Notes under the pieces: model-generated
What the model was told of the DNA's origin: nothing
What the model saw: the letters and a program-made list of their open reading frames with translations, nothing else
Database searches by the model: none
Shown: positions 1 through 7,195 of the stretch, in pieces
Layout of the letters: the number at the start of each line of letters is the position of its first letter
How positions within the stretch are numbered: the first letter of the stretch is position 1
Position numbers and translations under genes: made by a program
From: an uncultured Methylobacteriaceae bacterium
GTDB taxonomy: Bacteria > Pseudomonadota > Alphaproteobacteria > Rhizobiales > Beijerinckiaceae
Reading direction: 5' to 3'
Length of the DNA stretch: 13,204 bases
Assembly (NCBI GenBank): GCA_937872715.1
Contig: CALMTJ010000164.1
Location: 435 to 13,638 of the forward strand

Positions 1-54
1 TATGACGATGCAATAGGGTTCCGCGCCGGCGCGGAACCCTATTGCATCGTCATA
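1..54. repeat. Perfect 54-bp palindrome at the window edge (probable fold-back artefact)
   Basis: Bases 1-27 are the exact reverse complement of bases 28-54, with no spacer and no mismatch; the centre is CGCGCCGGCGCG. The right half encodes the conserved ValRS stretch just before the HMGH motif (residues GAEPYCIVI), so it is genuine gene sequence. The left half, read in the valS frame, gives YDDAIGFRA, which does not resemble ValRS. The simplest reading is that the left half is a fold-back copy made during amplification, sequencing or assembly at a contig end. Confidence 0.9.
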
Positions 55-2664
55 CCGCCGCCGAACGTGACCGGCTCCCTCCACATGGGGCATGCGCTCA
101 ACAACACGCTGCAGGACGTGCTCTGCCGCTTCGAGCGCATGCGCGGCCGCGACGTGCTCTGGCAGCCCGGGATGGACCATGCGGGCATCGCCACCCAGAT
201 GGTGGTCGAGCGCCAGTTGGCCGAGCGGCAGATCCACCGCCGAAACCTGACCCGCGAGGCCTTCGTCGAGCACGTCTGGGCGTGGAAGGAGCAGTCCGGC
301 GGCACCATCGTCAACCAGCTGAAGCGGCTCGGAGCCTCCTGCGACTGGTCGCGCGAGCGCTTCACCATGGACGAGGGGCTGTCCCGCGCGGTCCTCAAGG
401 TCTTCGTCGACCTCCATCGCGACGGGCTGGTCTACCGCGACAAGCGCCTCGTCAACTGGGATCCCAAATTCGGCACCGCGATCTCCGACCTGGAGGTGCA
501 GCAGCTCGAGGTGAAGGGCTCGCTCTGGTACGTCCGCTATCCGCTCGCCGGCGAGCCTGAGCGTTTCATCACCGTCGCCACCACCCGGCCGGAGACGATG
601 CTGGGCGACGTCGCGGTCGCGGTGCATCCGGAGGACGAGCGCTTCAAAGGCCTCATCGGCCGCCACGCGACGCTCCCGCTCGTCGGCCGGGCGATCCCGA
701 TCGTCGCCGATTCCTATTCCGATCCGGAGAAGGGGACGGGAGCGGTCAAGATCACGCCGGCGCACGATTTCAACGACTTCGAGGTCGGACGCCGCCACGG
801 CTTGCGGCTCATCAACGTGCTCGGACCCGAGGCCGAGATCCGCGTCCGCGACAACGACGATTTCCTGGACGGGCTCCCGGCCGGCCCGGCGCTCGATGCC
901 CTCCTGGATCTCGAGGGGCTCGACCGCGCCGAGGCGCGCGGGCGCGTCGTCGCGATGCTGGACGAGGCGGGGTTCCTCGCGAAGGTCGAGCCGCACACCC
1001 ATTCCGTCCCGCACGGCGACAGGTCCGGGGTCGTCGTCGAGCCCTACCTCACCGACCAATGGTTCGTGGACGTGCGGCCGCTCGCCGAGCGCGCGCTCGC
1101 GGCCGTCAGGGCAGGCGAGACGCGCTTCGCCCCGGCGAACTGGGAGAAGGTGTTCTTCGGCTGGCTGGAGAACATCGAGCCCTGGTGCATCTCGCGCCAG
1201 CTCTGGTGGGGCCACCGCATCCCGGCCTGGTACGGCCCGGATGGCCACGTCTACGTCGCGGAGACGGAGGAGGAGGCGCTCGCGGAGGCCCTCGCGCGGG
1301 ACGTCGTCGCGGGCTCGCTGACCGAGGAGGAGGGCGCAGCGATCGCGGGCGATCCGGACAGGGCCTCGTCCTACCTGACGCGCGAGGATGACGTCCTCGA
1401 CACTTGGTTCTCGTCGGCCCTGTGGCCGTTCTCGACGCTCGGCTGGCCGGCGGAGACGCCCGAGCTCGCCCGCTTCTACCCGACGAACGCGCTCGTCACC
1501 GGCTTCGACATCATCTTCTTCTGGGTCGCCAGGATGATGATGATGGGCCTCTACTGCATGGGCCGGGTCCCGTTCGACACGGTCTACATCCACGCGCTGG
1601 TTCGCGACGCGCGCGGCGCCAAGATGTCGAAGTCGAAGGGCAACGTCATCGACCCCATCGAGCTCGTCGACAGGTTCGGTGCGGACGCGCTCCGCTTCAC
1701 GCTGGCCGCGATGGCGGCCCAGGGCCGCGACATCAAGCTGTCGCTGCAGCGCGTCGAGGGCTACCGGAATTTCGCGACCAAGATCTGGAACGCCGCCCGT
1801 TTCCTCGAGATGAACGGCTGCGAGCCGGCCTTCGCCTTCGACCCGGCCGCCGCTCGGCTGTCGCTGAACAGGTGGGTGCTGGCCGAATGCTCCAGGGCCG
1901 TCGCCGAGGTGAGTGCCGGGATCGGCGAGTACCGGTTCAACGACGCCGCGGGTGCCGCCTATAGGTTCGCCTGGAACGTCTATTGCGACTGGTTCCTGGA
2001 ACTCTCAAAGCCCGTGCTCCAGGGCGGCGAGACGCTCGGCCGGGAGGAGACGCGGCGGACGGCCGCCTTCGTCTTCGACACGATCGTGCAGATCCTCCAC
2101 CCCTTCATGCCCTTCCTGACGGAGGAGCTGTGGGCGGAGCGCCGGGGCGGCATCGCGACGGGGCTCCTCACCCTGTCGGCCTGGCCGGACTTGTCGATCC
2201 CGGCCGACGCGGAGGCGGAAGCCGAGATCGGCTGGGTGGTCGACCTCGTCTCCGCCATCCGCTCCGTCCGGTCGGAGATGACCGTCCCGGCCAGTGCGCA
2301 GCTGCCGCTCGTGCTGGTCGCCGGCTGGGAGGAGACCGTGACGCGCCTCGCCCGGGTGTCCGACATCTCGGTCGCGGAGACGGCGCCGCCGCAATCGGCG
2401 CAGCTCCTGGTCCGGGGCGGGGTCGCCGCGCTGCCGCTCGCCGGGATCGTCGACATCGCGGCCGAGGCCGGGCGCCTGCGCAAGGAGCGCGACAAGGTCG
2501 GGGGCGACATCGCCAAGATCGACGCGAAGCTCGCCAACGCGGATTTCCTGGCTCGGGCGCCCGAGGAAGTGGTGGACGAGCAGCGCGAGCGCCGCGCCGC
2601 AGCCGAAGAGCGCGGCTCTAGGATCGACGAGGCGCTGGCGCGCCTCGCGGCAGCGACGGGCTGA
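1..2664 (+). CDS. valS: Valine--tRNA ligase (ValRS), N-terminally truncated
   Basis: Class I aminoacyl-tRNA synthetase that charges tRNA-Val with valine in the cytoplasm and edits mischarged threonine. Visible in order: the PPPNVTGSLHMGHA segment with the HIGH motif as HMGH (bases 82-93); the CP1 editing domain with TRPETMLGD near 580-610 and ITPAHDFNDFE near 750-785; the second half of the Rossmann fold with the KMSKS motif exactly conserved (1621-1635); an anticodon-binding helical domain; and a C-terminal coiled-coil tRNA arm (about 2455-2655). The frame is open to base 1, but reliable homology begins only near base 28 because the first 27 bases are a mirror copy. The true start and perhaps 30-50 N-terminal residues lie outside the window. 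ATG codons inside the window, such as the one at 67 bases or later, cannot be the start because conserved sequence precedes them. The stop is TGA at 2662-2664; the gene converges on argC. Confidence 0.97.
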   Translation, partial: YDDAIGFRAGAEPYCIVIPPPNVTGSLHMGHALNNTLQDVLCRFERMRGRDVLWQPGMDHAGIATQMVVERQLAERQIHRRNLTREAFVEHVWAWKEQSGGTIVNQLKRLGASCDWSRERFTMDEGLSRAVLKVFVDLHRDGLVYRDKRLVNWDPKFGTAISDLEVQQLEVKGSLWYVRYPLAGEPERFITVATTRPETMLGDVAVAVHPEDERFKGLIGRHATLPLVGRAIPIVADSYSDPEKGTGAVKITPAHDFNDFEVGRRHGLRLINVLGPEAEIRVRDNDDFLDGLPAGPALDALLDLEGLDRAEARGRVVAMLDEAGFLAKVEPHTHSVPHGDRSGVVVEPYLTDQWFVDVRPLAERALAAVRAGETRFAPANWEKVFFGWLENIEPWCISRQLWWGHRIPAWYGPDGHVYVAETEEEALAEALARDVVAGSLTEEEGAAIAGDPDRASSYLTREDDVLDTWFSSALWPFSTLGWPAETPELARFYPTNALVTGFDIIFFWVARMMMMGLYCMGRVPFDTVYIHALVRDARGAKMSKSKGNVIDPIELVDRFGADALRFTLAAMAAQGRDIKLSLQRVEGYRNFATKIWNAARFLEMNGCEPAFAFDPAAARLSLNRWVLAECSRAVAEVSAGIGEYRFNDAAGAAYRFAWNVYCDWFLELSKPVLQGGETLGREETRRTAAFVFDTIVQILHPFMPFLTEELWAERRGGIATGLLTLSAWPDLSIPADAEAEAEIGWVVDLVSAIRSVRSEMTVPASAQLPLVLVAGWEETVTRLARVSDISVAETAPPQSAQLLVRGGVAALPLAGIVDIAAEAGRLRKERDKVGGDIAKIDAKLANADFLARAPEEVVDEQRERRAAAEERGSRIDEALARLAAATG

Positions 2665-2676
2665 CCGCCCCGCCGG

Positions 2677-2762
2677 CCATCCCTGCGAGGAGGCGGAGCC
2701 GCCGCAGCAGACCAGGACGCGAACGCCGCCCCTGGGTCGCTTCGCTGCGCTCGCGATGACGG
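2677..2762. repeat. Imperfect inverted repeat of the intergenic Rhizobiales type
   Basis: Between the convergent valS and argC lies an imperfect inverted repeat. The left arm (about 2677-2716) begins CCATCCCTGCGAGG and ends GACCAGG. The right arm (about 2731-2762) reads CCTGGGTCGCTTCGCTGCGC and then TCGCGATGACGG. The right arm closely resembles the widespread alphaproteobacterial intergenic palindrome whose reverse complement starts GTCATTGCGAGC; the left arm has drifted by insertions. A transcript from either strand could fold into a long hairpin and help end transcription of both genes; that role is inferred from position only. Confidence 0.6.
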
Positions 2763-2773
2763 TGAGGCGGACC

Positions 2774-3745
2774 CTACGCCGCCTCGCGCCGCGCCTCCTC
2801 CCGCAGGCCCAGCATGATGGCCGCGTTCTGCACGGCGGCCCCGGAGGCGCCCTTCCCGAGATTATCGAGCCGCGCCACGAGGAGCGCGTCGTCGCCCCGA
2901 CCGTAGACGCGGAGCTCCATGACGTCCGTGCCGTTCAGCGCCTCGGGCTCCAGCCGGTCGGCCGCGGAGGCGGCGACGACCCGCACCTGCCCTCCCCCGG
3001 AATAGTGCTGGCGCAGCGCGTTTTCGAGATCGGCCGGACGCGGCCGGCCCGGCATCCTGTCGAGGTGGAGCGGAATCGAGACCAGCATGCCCTGCCTGAA
3101 ATCGCCGACGGACGGGATCAGGATCGGCCGGGACGTCAGCCCGGCATGGGCGACGATCTCCGGCAGGTGCTTGTGCGCGAAACCGAGCCCGTAGAGCTCG
3201 AAGGCCGGACCGCGGCCGGCCTCGAACGCCTCGATCATGGCGCGGCCGCCGCCGCTATAGCCGGAAACCGCGTTGACCGAGAGCGGGTGGTCGGCCGGCA
3301 CGAGCCCGGCATCGACGAGGGGGCGCAGGAGCGCGATGGCGCCCGTCGAGTAGCAGCCCGGATTGGCGACACGGGTCGATGCCGCGATGGCGTCGAGATG
3401 GCCGGGCACGAGCTCGGCGAAGCCATACGTCCAGCCGGAAGCGGTCCGGTGGGCGGTGGAAGCGTCGAGGATCCTGGGCGCGTCCGGCCCGAGTTCGTCG
3501 GCCAGCGCCACCGTCTCCCGCGCCGCCTCGTCCGGAAGGCACAGGATCGCGAGATCGACGCCCGCCAGCATCTCCCGGCGGGCCTCCGGGTCCTTCCGGC
3601 GGGAGGGGTCGATCGACCGGAGGTCGAGGTCGCTTCGGCCCGCCAGGCGCTCGCGGATGCCGAGACCGGTGGTGCCCGCCTCGCCGTCGATGAAGATTGA
3701 CGCGACGGCGCCCTTGAGGCGCCCGGCTGTGGAGATATCGGCCAT
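2774..3745 (-). CDS. argC: N-acetyl-gamma-glutamyl-phosphate reductase, short (type 2) form
   Basis: Third step of arginine biosynthesis: NADPH-dependent reduction of N-acetylglutamyl phosphate to the semialdehyde. The 323-residue product has the length of the short ArgC class. The N-terminal Rossmann motif is GEAGTTGLG (residues 21-29). The catalytic cysteine is Cys131 in NPGCYSTG. The glycine-rich SGYSGGG loop is at 161-167 and the active-site His at 193 in HKHLPE. I chose the ATG at 3745 because it gives the family's N-terminus and is preceded by GGAGCG about 6 bases upstream. The reading frame stays open for 148 more codons upstream, but that extension is low-complexity and unlike ArgC. 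In many alphaproteobacteria argC follows rplM-rpsI; here it stands alone, diverging from coxM and converging on valS. Confidence 0.95.
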   Translation of the reverse strand: MADISTAGRLKGAVASIFIDGEAGTTGLGIRERLAGRSDLDLRSIDPSRRKDPEARREMLAGVDLAILCLPDEAARETVALADELGPDAPRILDASTAHRTASGWTYGFAELVPGHLDAIAASTRVANPGCYSTGAIALLRPLVDAGLVPADHPLSVNAVSGYSGGGRAMIEAFEAGRGPAFELYGLGFAHKHLPEIVAHAGLTSRPILIPSVGDFRQGMLVSIPLHLDRMPGRPRPADLENALRQHYSGGGQVRVVAASAADRLEPEALNGTDVMELRVYGRGDDALLVARLDNLGKGASGAAVQNAAIMLGLREEARREAA

Positions 3746-4010
3746 GGGCCCGCTCCGTTCTGCAGAAATGGTGACGATCGACGAATGGAAGCCGCGGAAG
3801 GCGGCCCGGGGGCACGGTCCGGAGGTGCCGGTCAGCCTGCGCGGCGCAGCCGGGATCGTCGTCGGAATGGCGCACGCGCGAACATGCCGATCGCTATGGG
3901 GAGCGGAGCCGCACCTGTCAACGATGGGGCTGGAGCGGGCGGGAACGACGTGGCAATGTCCGGTGCCATGTTGAGGCCGGCCCTCGAGGCCGAGCCCCGG
4001 GAGGGATGCG

Positions 4011-4814
4011 ATGTACGCCTTCGAATACCTCAAGCCGACGAGCCTCGCGGAGGCGAAGGCGATGCTGGCCGACCATCCGGACGGCAAGCTCCTGTCCGGC
4101 GGCCATACGCTCCTGCCGGCCATGAAGCTCCGGCTCGCGGGTCCGTCCGCGCTCGTCGACCTCCGCGGCGTGTCCGGGATGGACGGCATCGACCGGAAGG
4201 GCGACGTCCTGGTGATCGGCGCCCTCGCCCGCCATCACGACGTCGCCGAATCGGAGGTCGTCAAGGCGGCGATCCCGACGCTCGCCGCCATGGTCGGCAC
4301 GATCGGCGACCCGGCCGTTCGCCACAGGGGCACGATCGGCGGCTCGGTCGCCAACAACGACCCCTCCGCCGATTACGCGGCCGCCTCCCTGGCCCTCGGC
4401 GCCACGATCGTCACCGACAAGCGCCGCATCGCGGCCGACGAGTACTTCACCGGGCTATTCTCGACGGCGCTCGACGAGGACGAGATCGTGACCGCGGTCG
4501 AGTTCCCGATCCCGAAACGCATGGGCTACCAGAAGTTCCGCAACCCGGCCTCCCGCTACGCGCTGTGCGGCGTCTGCGTGGCCGAGACCGCCTCGGGCGA
4601 GATCCGCGTCACGGTCGTCGGCGCCGGCGCGAACGGCGTCTTCCGGGTGACCGATATGGAGGCCGCCCTGAAGGAGAGCTTCACGGCCGACGCCCTGAAG
4701 GACGTGGAGGTCGCGCCGGACGACATGGCCTCCGACATCCACGCGGACCAGGAATACCGCGCGCATCTCGTCGGCGTGATGGCGCGCCGCGCCGTCGCGG
4801 CGGCAACGGCTTGA
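4011..4814 (+). CDS. FAD-binding medium subunit of a CO dehydrogenase/xanthine dehydrogenase-family molybdenum hydroxylase (CoxM-like)
   Basis: The 267-residue product is a complete medium (FAD) subunit of the molybdenum hydroxylase family, which passes electrons from the iron-sulphur subunit to an acceptor. The two FAD pyrophosphate motifs are present: SGGHTLLP (29-36), matching the family AGGxS pattern, and TIGGS (108-112) followed by NNDPSAD. The C-terminal CO dehydrogenase flavoprotein domain follows, ending in the usual EYRAHLVGVMARRAV region, so nothing is missing. The ATG is preceded by GGGAGGG about 6-8 bases upstream. In the well-known order coxMSLDEFG, coxS and coxL come next; here a palindromic repeat and then a moxR/coxD-type gene follow. 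The substrate cannot be told from this subunit, so CO, xanthine, aldehydes and other N-heterocycles are all possible. Confidence 0.9.
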   Translation: MYAFEYLKPTSLAEAKAMLADHPDGKLLSGGHTLLPAMKLRLAGPSALVDLRGVSGMDGIDRKGDVLVIGALARHHDVAESEVVKAAIPTLAAMVGTIGDPAVRHRGTIGGSVANNDPSADYAAASLALGATIVTDKRRIAADEYFTGLFSTALDEDEIVTAVEFPIPKRMGYQKFRNPASRYALCGVCVAETASGEIRVTVVGAGANGVFRVTDMEAALKESFTADALKDVEVAPDDMASDIHADQEYRAHLVGVMARRAVAAATA

Positions 4815-4841
4815 AGCCCGGTCAGCAGGCGCGACGGCCTT

Positions 4842-4959
4842 CCTCATCCTGAGGTGCCGACCGCAGGTCGGCCTCGAAGGACACGCAACGTCGTGTGTTC
4901 CCCGGCGGGGACCGGTGCGTGCTTCGAGGCCCGCCTTCGGCGAGCACCTCAGCATGAGG
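4842..4959. repeat. Large REP-like palindromic repeat
   Basis: A 118-bp imperfect inverted repeat begins 28 bases after the coxM-like stop. The outer arm CCTCATCCTGAGGTGC (4842-4857) pairs with GCACCTCAGCATGAGG (4944-4959) with one mismatch. Complementarity continues inward through CCTCGAAG (4872-4879) and CTTCGAGG (4922-4929), giving arms of roughly 40 bases. The centre holds two small hairpins, ACACG...CGTGT and CCCCGGCGGGG. The CCTCATxCTGAGG ends are typical of a multicopy intergenic element found in Hyphomicrobiales genomes. It could terminate coxM transcription or protect its mRNA end, and it is also a plausible site of recombination or misassembly. Confidence 0.8.
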
Positions 4960-5023
4960 CCCGATGAGGTCTTGTCTTGCGGGTTTGATCGGAACTTAAC
5001 GGTCGGGCCACACCCTCCATCGG

Positions 5024-5078
5024 CCATGTCGGCATCGGACTTCGTCAGGACCGGGATGCCCGACATCACCCGACATGG
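5024..5078. repeat. Small nested inverted repeat upstream of moxR
   Basis: CCATGTCGG (5024-5032) is exactly complementary to CCGACATGG (5070-5078). The longer CCATGTCGGCATC can alternatively pair with GATGCCCGACATC (5055-5067) with one bulge. The element ends 6 bases before the moxR start codon, so alternative hairpins could cover or expose the translation start. No match to a known riboswitch or operator is recognised. Confidence 0.4.
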
Positions 5079-5084
5079 TACCGG

Positions 5085-6005
5085 ATGACTGACCTCGTCC
5101 CCCTTCCCGCCTCGATCGACGGGACGCTCGCGCTGCTCGGCCGGTCGGGCTACGTCGCCGACCGGCCGCTCGCGACCGTGCTCTTCCTCGCCCTGAAGCT
5201 CGGGCGGCCGCTCTTCCTCGAAGGGGAAGCGGGGGTCGGCAAGACGGAGATCGCCAAGGTCCTCGCGGCCGCCCTCGGCCGCAAGCTGATCCGCCTGCAA
5301 TGCTACGAGGGGCTGGACGTCTCGTCGGCCGTCTACGAGTGGAACTACGCGGGCCAGATGATGGCGATCCGGCTCGCGGAGGCGGGCGGCGGGGTTGACC
5401 GGACGGCGCTCGAGACGGACCTCTTCTCCGAGCGCTTCCTCGTGCGCCGGCCGCTCCTGGACGCGCTCGAGCCGCATCCGGAGGGGCCGCCGGTCCTGCT
5501 CATCGACGAGCTCGACCGGACGGACGAGGCCTTCGAGGCGTTCCTCCTGGAGATCCTGTCCGACTTCCAGGTGACGGTGCCGGAACTCGGCACGGTCAGG
5601 GCCGAGGCGCCGCCGATCGTGCTCGTCACCTCCAATCGCACCCGCGAGATCCACGACGCCCTGAAGCGCCGCTGCCTTTATCATTGGGTCGATTACCCGG
5701 GCGCCGAGCGGGAACTCGCCATCCTGCGCGCGCGCGTGCCGGACGCGCCGGAACGGCTCGGCCGGGAGATCGTCGCCTTCGTGGCCTCGCTCCGCGGCCG
5801 GGAGCTGTTCAAGGCGCCGGGCATCGCCGAGACGCTCGACTGGGCGCAGGCCCTGCTCGAACTCGACGCCGTCGCGCTCGATCCGGGCCTCGTCTCCGAC
5901 ACGCTCGGCGTGCTCCTGAAGTACCAGGATGACATCCAGCGCCTCCAGGGCTCGGAATCCCGCAAGCTCCTGGACGACGTCCGCGCCGGGCTGTCCGCCG
6001 CGTAA
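5085..6005 (+). CDS. MoxR-family AAA+ ATPase, CoxD-like
   Basis: MoxR-family AAA+ ATPases act as chaperones that help mature metalloenzymes; the CoxD member is needed to assemble the copper-sulphur-molybdenum centre of CO dehydrogenase. The 306-residue product has Walker A GEAGVGKT (47-54), Walker B VLLIDELD (137-144), a sensor-1 Asn at 184 in VTSN, and arginine-finger candidates at 195-196. The C-terminal lid contains LDWAQALLEL. The length is normal for this subfamily. The ATG at 5085 lacks a strong ribosome-binding site (GGTACCGG only) but gives the expected short N-terminus before the AAA+ core. Its usual partner, a von Willebrand factor A protein (CoxE), does not follow; the next gene is convergent. 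Association with molybdenum hydroxylase maturation is inferred from sequence type and from coxM upstream. Confidence 0.88.
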   Translation: MTDLVPLPASIDGTLALLGRSGYVADRPLATVLFLALKLGRPLFLEGEAGVGKTEIAKVLAAALGRKLIRLQCYEGLDVSSAVYEWNYAGQMMAIRLAEAGGGVDRTALETDLFSERFLVRRPLLDALEPHPEGPPVLLIDELDRTDEAFEAFLLEILSDFQVTVPELGTVRAEAPPIVLVTSNRTREIHDALKRRCLYHWVDYPGAERELAILRARVPDAPERLGREIVAFVASLRGRELFKAPGIAETLDWAQALLELDAVALDPGLVSDTLGVLLKYQDDIQRLQGSESRKLLDDVRAGLSAA

Positions 6006-6051
6006 AGCGCCCGGCGGCCGTCATCGCGCGACCCTTCGGCGGTAACGGCCC

Positions 6052-6519
6052 TCAGGCCGCGTCGGCGGCGAGGCGGGCGGTCGTGATGCGGTCGGGGTCG
6101 CGCGCGGGTTCGCCGCGCTTGAATTGGTCGACGTTCTCCATGCCGGCCGTGACCTTGCCCCATACCGTGTATTGCCGGTCGAGGAAGCTCGCATCGGCGA
6201 AGCAGATGAAGAACTGCGAATTGGCCGAGTTCGGGTTCGAGGTCCGGGCCATCGAGCAGACGCCGCGCACGTGCGGCTCGGCCGAGAACTCGGCCTTCAG
6301 GTCCGGGTGCTTGGAGCCGCCGGTGCCGGTGCCGGTCGGGTCGCCGCCCTGCGCCATGAAGCCCTCGATGACGCGATGGAAGGGCGCGCCGTCGTAGAAC
6401 TTTTCGCGGACGAGGGTCTTGATGCGCTCGACATGGCCGGGCGCCAGGTCGGGCCGGAGGGCGATCACCACCTCCCCCTTGGTGGTGTCCAGGATCAGCG
6501 TGTTCTCGGGTTCGGCCAT
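6052..6519 (-). CDS. ppiB: Cytoplasmic cyclophilin-type peptidyl-prolyl cis-trans isomerase
   Basis: Catalyses cis-trans isomerisation of X-Pro peptide bonds during protein folding. At 155 residues it is a single cyclophilin domain. Visible active-site residues are FHR (47-49, catalytic Arg49), FMAQGGD (54-60, with Gln57), SMARTSNPNSANSQFFICF (89-107) and Trp120 in YTVWGKV, the position that binds cyclosporin in eukaryotic cyclophilin A. There is no signal peptide, so it should be cytoplasmic. A good ribosome-binding site, GAGGAG, lies about 6 bases before the ATG. It is the last gene of a coaD-cyclophilin-cyclophilin run and sits 75 bases after its exported paralogue, from which it is probably co-transcribed. 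Confidence 0.94.
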   Translation of the reverse strand: MAEPENTLILDTTKGEVVIALRPDLAPGHVERIKTLVREKFYDGAPFHRVIEGFMAQGGDPTGTGTGGSKHPDLKAEFSAEPHVRGVCSMARTSNPNSANSQFFICFADASFLDRQYTVWGKVTAGMENVDQFKRGEPARDPDRITTARLAADAA

Positions 6520-6567
6520 GTCATGCTCCTCGACCTCTCGGTCCTTCGTAGATGAGGCGAACGGACA

Positions 6568-6587
6568 GGGGCCGTCCCGCCGGCCCC
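6568..6587 (-). terminator. GC-rich hairpin between the two cyclophilin genes (weak or partial terminator candidate)
   Basis: GGGGCCG (6568-6574) and CGGCCCC (6581-6587) form a perfect 7-bp stem with a 6-base loop, 7 bases after the stop codon of the upstream cyclophilin. No T-run follows on the minus strand, so it is not a standard intrinsic terminator. It may reduce read-through or stabilise the upstream mRNA end. Confidence 0.3.
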
Positions 6588-6594
6588 GCGCCCT

Positions 6595-7158
6595 TCACTT
6601 CGCGTCGGCGGCGAGCCGCATGCGGACGATCTTGTCGGGGTTCGCGACGGCGCCGTTATTCGCCTGGTCGCCCTTCTTGATCTTGTCGACGGCATCCATG
6701 CCGGAGGTCACCTCGCCCACGACCGTGTACTGGCCGTTCAGGAACGACGATTCGCCGAAGCAGATGAAGAACTGCGAATTCGCCGAGTTCGGGTCCTGCG
6801 AGCGGGCCATGCCGACCGTGCCGCGCTTGAAGGGCTCCTTCGAGAACTCCGCCGGGATGTTCGGAAGGTCCGAGCCACCGGTCCCGTTGCCCTTGGGATC
6901 GCCCGTCTGGGCCATGAAGCCGCCGATGACGCGGTGGAAGACGATCCCGTCGTAGAAGCCGCGCTTGACGAGCGCCTTGATCTGGGCCGCGTGTTTCGGC
7001 GCGAGGTCCGGCCGGAGCCGTATGGTGACCCGGCCGTCCTTGGTTTCGAGGTAGACGGTGTTCTGCGGGTCGGCGGCCCCCTGCGCGACCGCGAGCCCGG
7101 GCGCGAGCGCGGACAGGGCCGCGACCGCCATCCGGCGCGTGAGGGAGGATGCTGTCAT
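6595..7158 (-). CDS. Exported cyclophilin-type peptidyl-prolyl cis-trans isomerase
   Basis: Cyclophilin with an export signal, expected to catalyse proline isomerisation in the periplasm. The N-terminus is a typical Sec signal: charged TRR (7-9), hydrophobic AVAALSALAPGLAVA (11-25), with cleavage likely after AVA or just beyond. The cyclophilin domain covers about 33-187 and has FHR (75-77, catalytic Arg76), FMAQTGD (81-87) and NSANSQFFICF (124-134). The position of the cyclosporin-binding Trp is Val147 in YTVVGEV, unlike the cytoplasmic neighbour. A ribosome-binding site AAGGA lies about 8 bases before the ATG. The gap after coaD is only 37 bases, so the two are probably one transcript. The close similarity to the next gene points to tandem duplication. 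Confidence 0.93.
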   Translation of the reverse strand: MTASSLTRRMAVAALSALAPGLAVAQGAADPQNTVYLETKDGRVTIRLRPDLAPKHAAQIKALVKRGFYDGIVFHRVIGGFMAQTGDPKGNGTGGSDLPNIPAEFSKEPFKRGTVGMARSQDPNSANSQFFICFGESSFLNGQYTVVGEVTSGMDAVDKIKKGDQANNGAVANPDKIVRMRLAADAK

Positions 7159-7195
7159 CGTGTGATCCTTCGGTCCTGGTATCCTGTCGTCACGG

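Noticed and set aside
1..54. The edge palindrome as a genuine terminator, attachment site or protein-binding site
   Set aside because: It lies inside the conserved valS coding region and half of it destroys the expected ValRS sequence, so an artefact is more likely.
2756..3700. A 314-codon plus-strand frame opposite argC
   Set aside because: It is antisense to a complete argC with all catalytic motifs and has no recognisable domain; long mirror frames are common at this G+C content.
3746..4189. N-terminal extension of argC by 148 codons
   Set aside because: The frame is open, but the residues are low-complexity, overlap the coxM coding region antisense and do not resemble ArgC. The ATG at 3745 has a ribosome-binding sequence and the correct family N-terminus.
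4455..5684. A 409-codon minus-strand frame across coxM, the repeat and moxR
   Set aside because: It is antisense to two well-supported genes and crosses the palindromic repeat; no family resemblance is seen.
6016..6050. Hairpin GGCCGT/ACGGCC between the convergent moxR and ppiB genes as a bidirectional terminator
   Set aside because: Only 6 bp of stem with a 23-base loop and no T-run; such pairings are expected by chance in this base composition.
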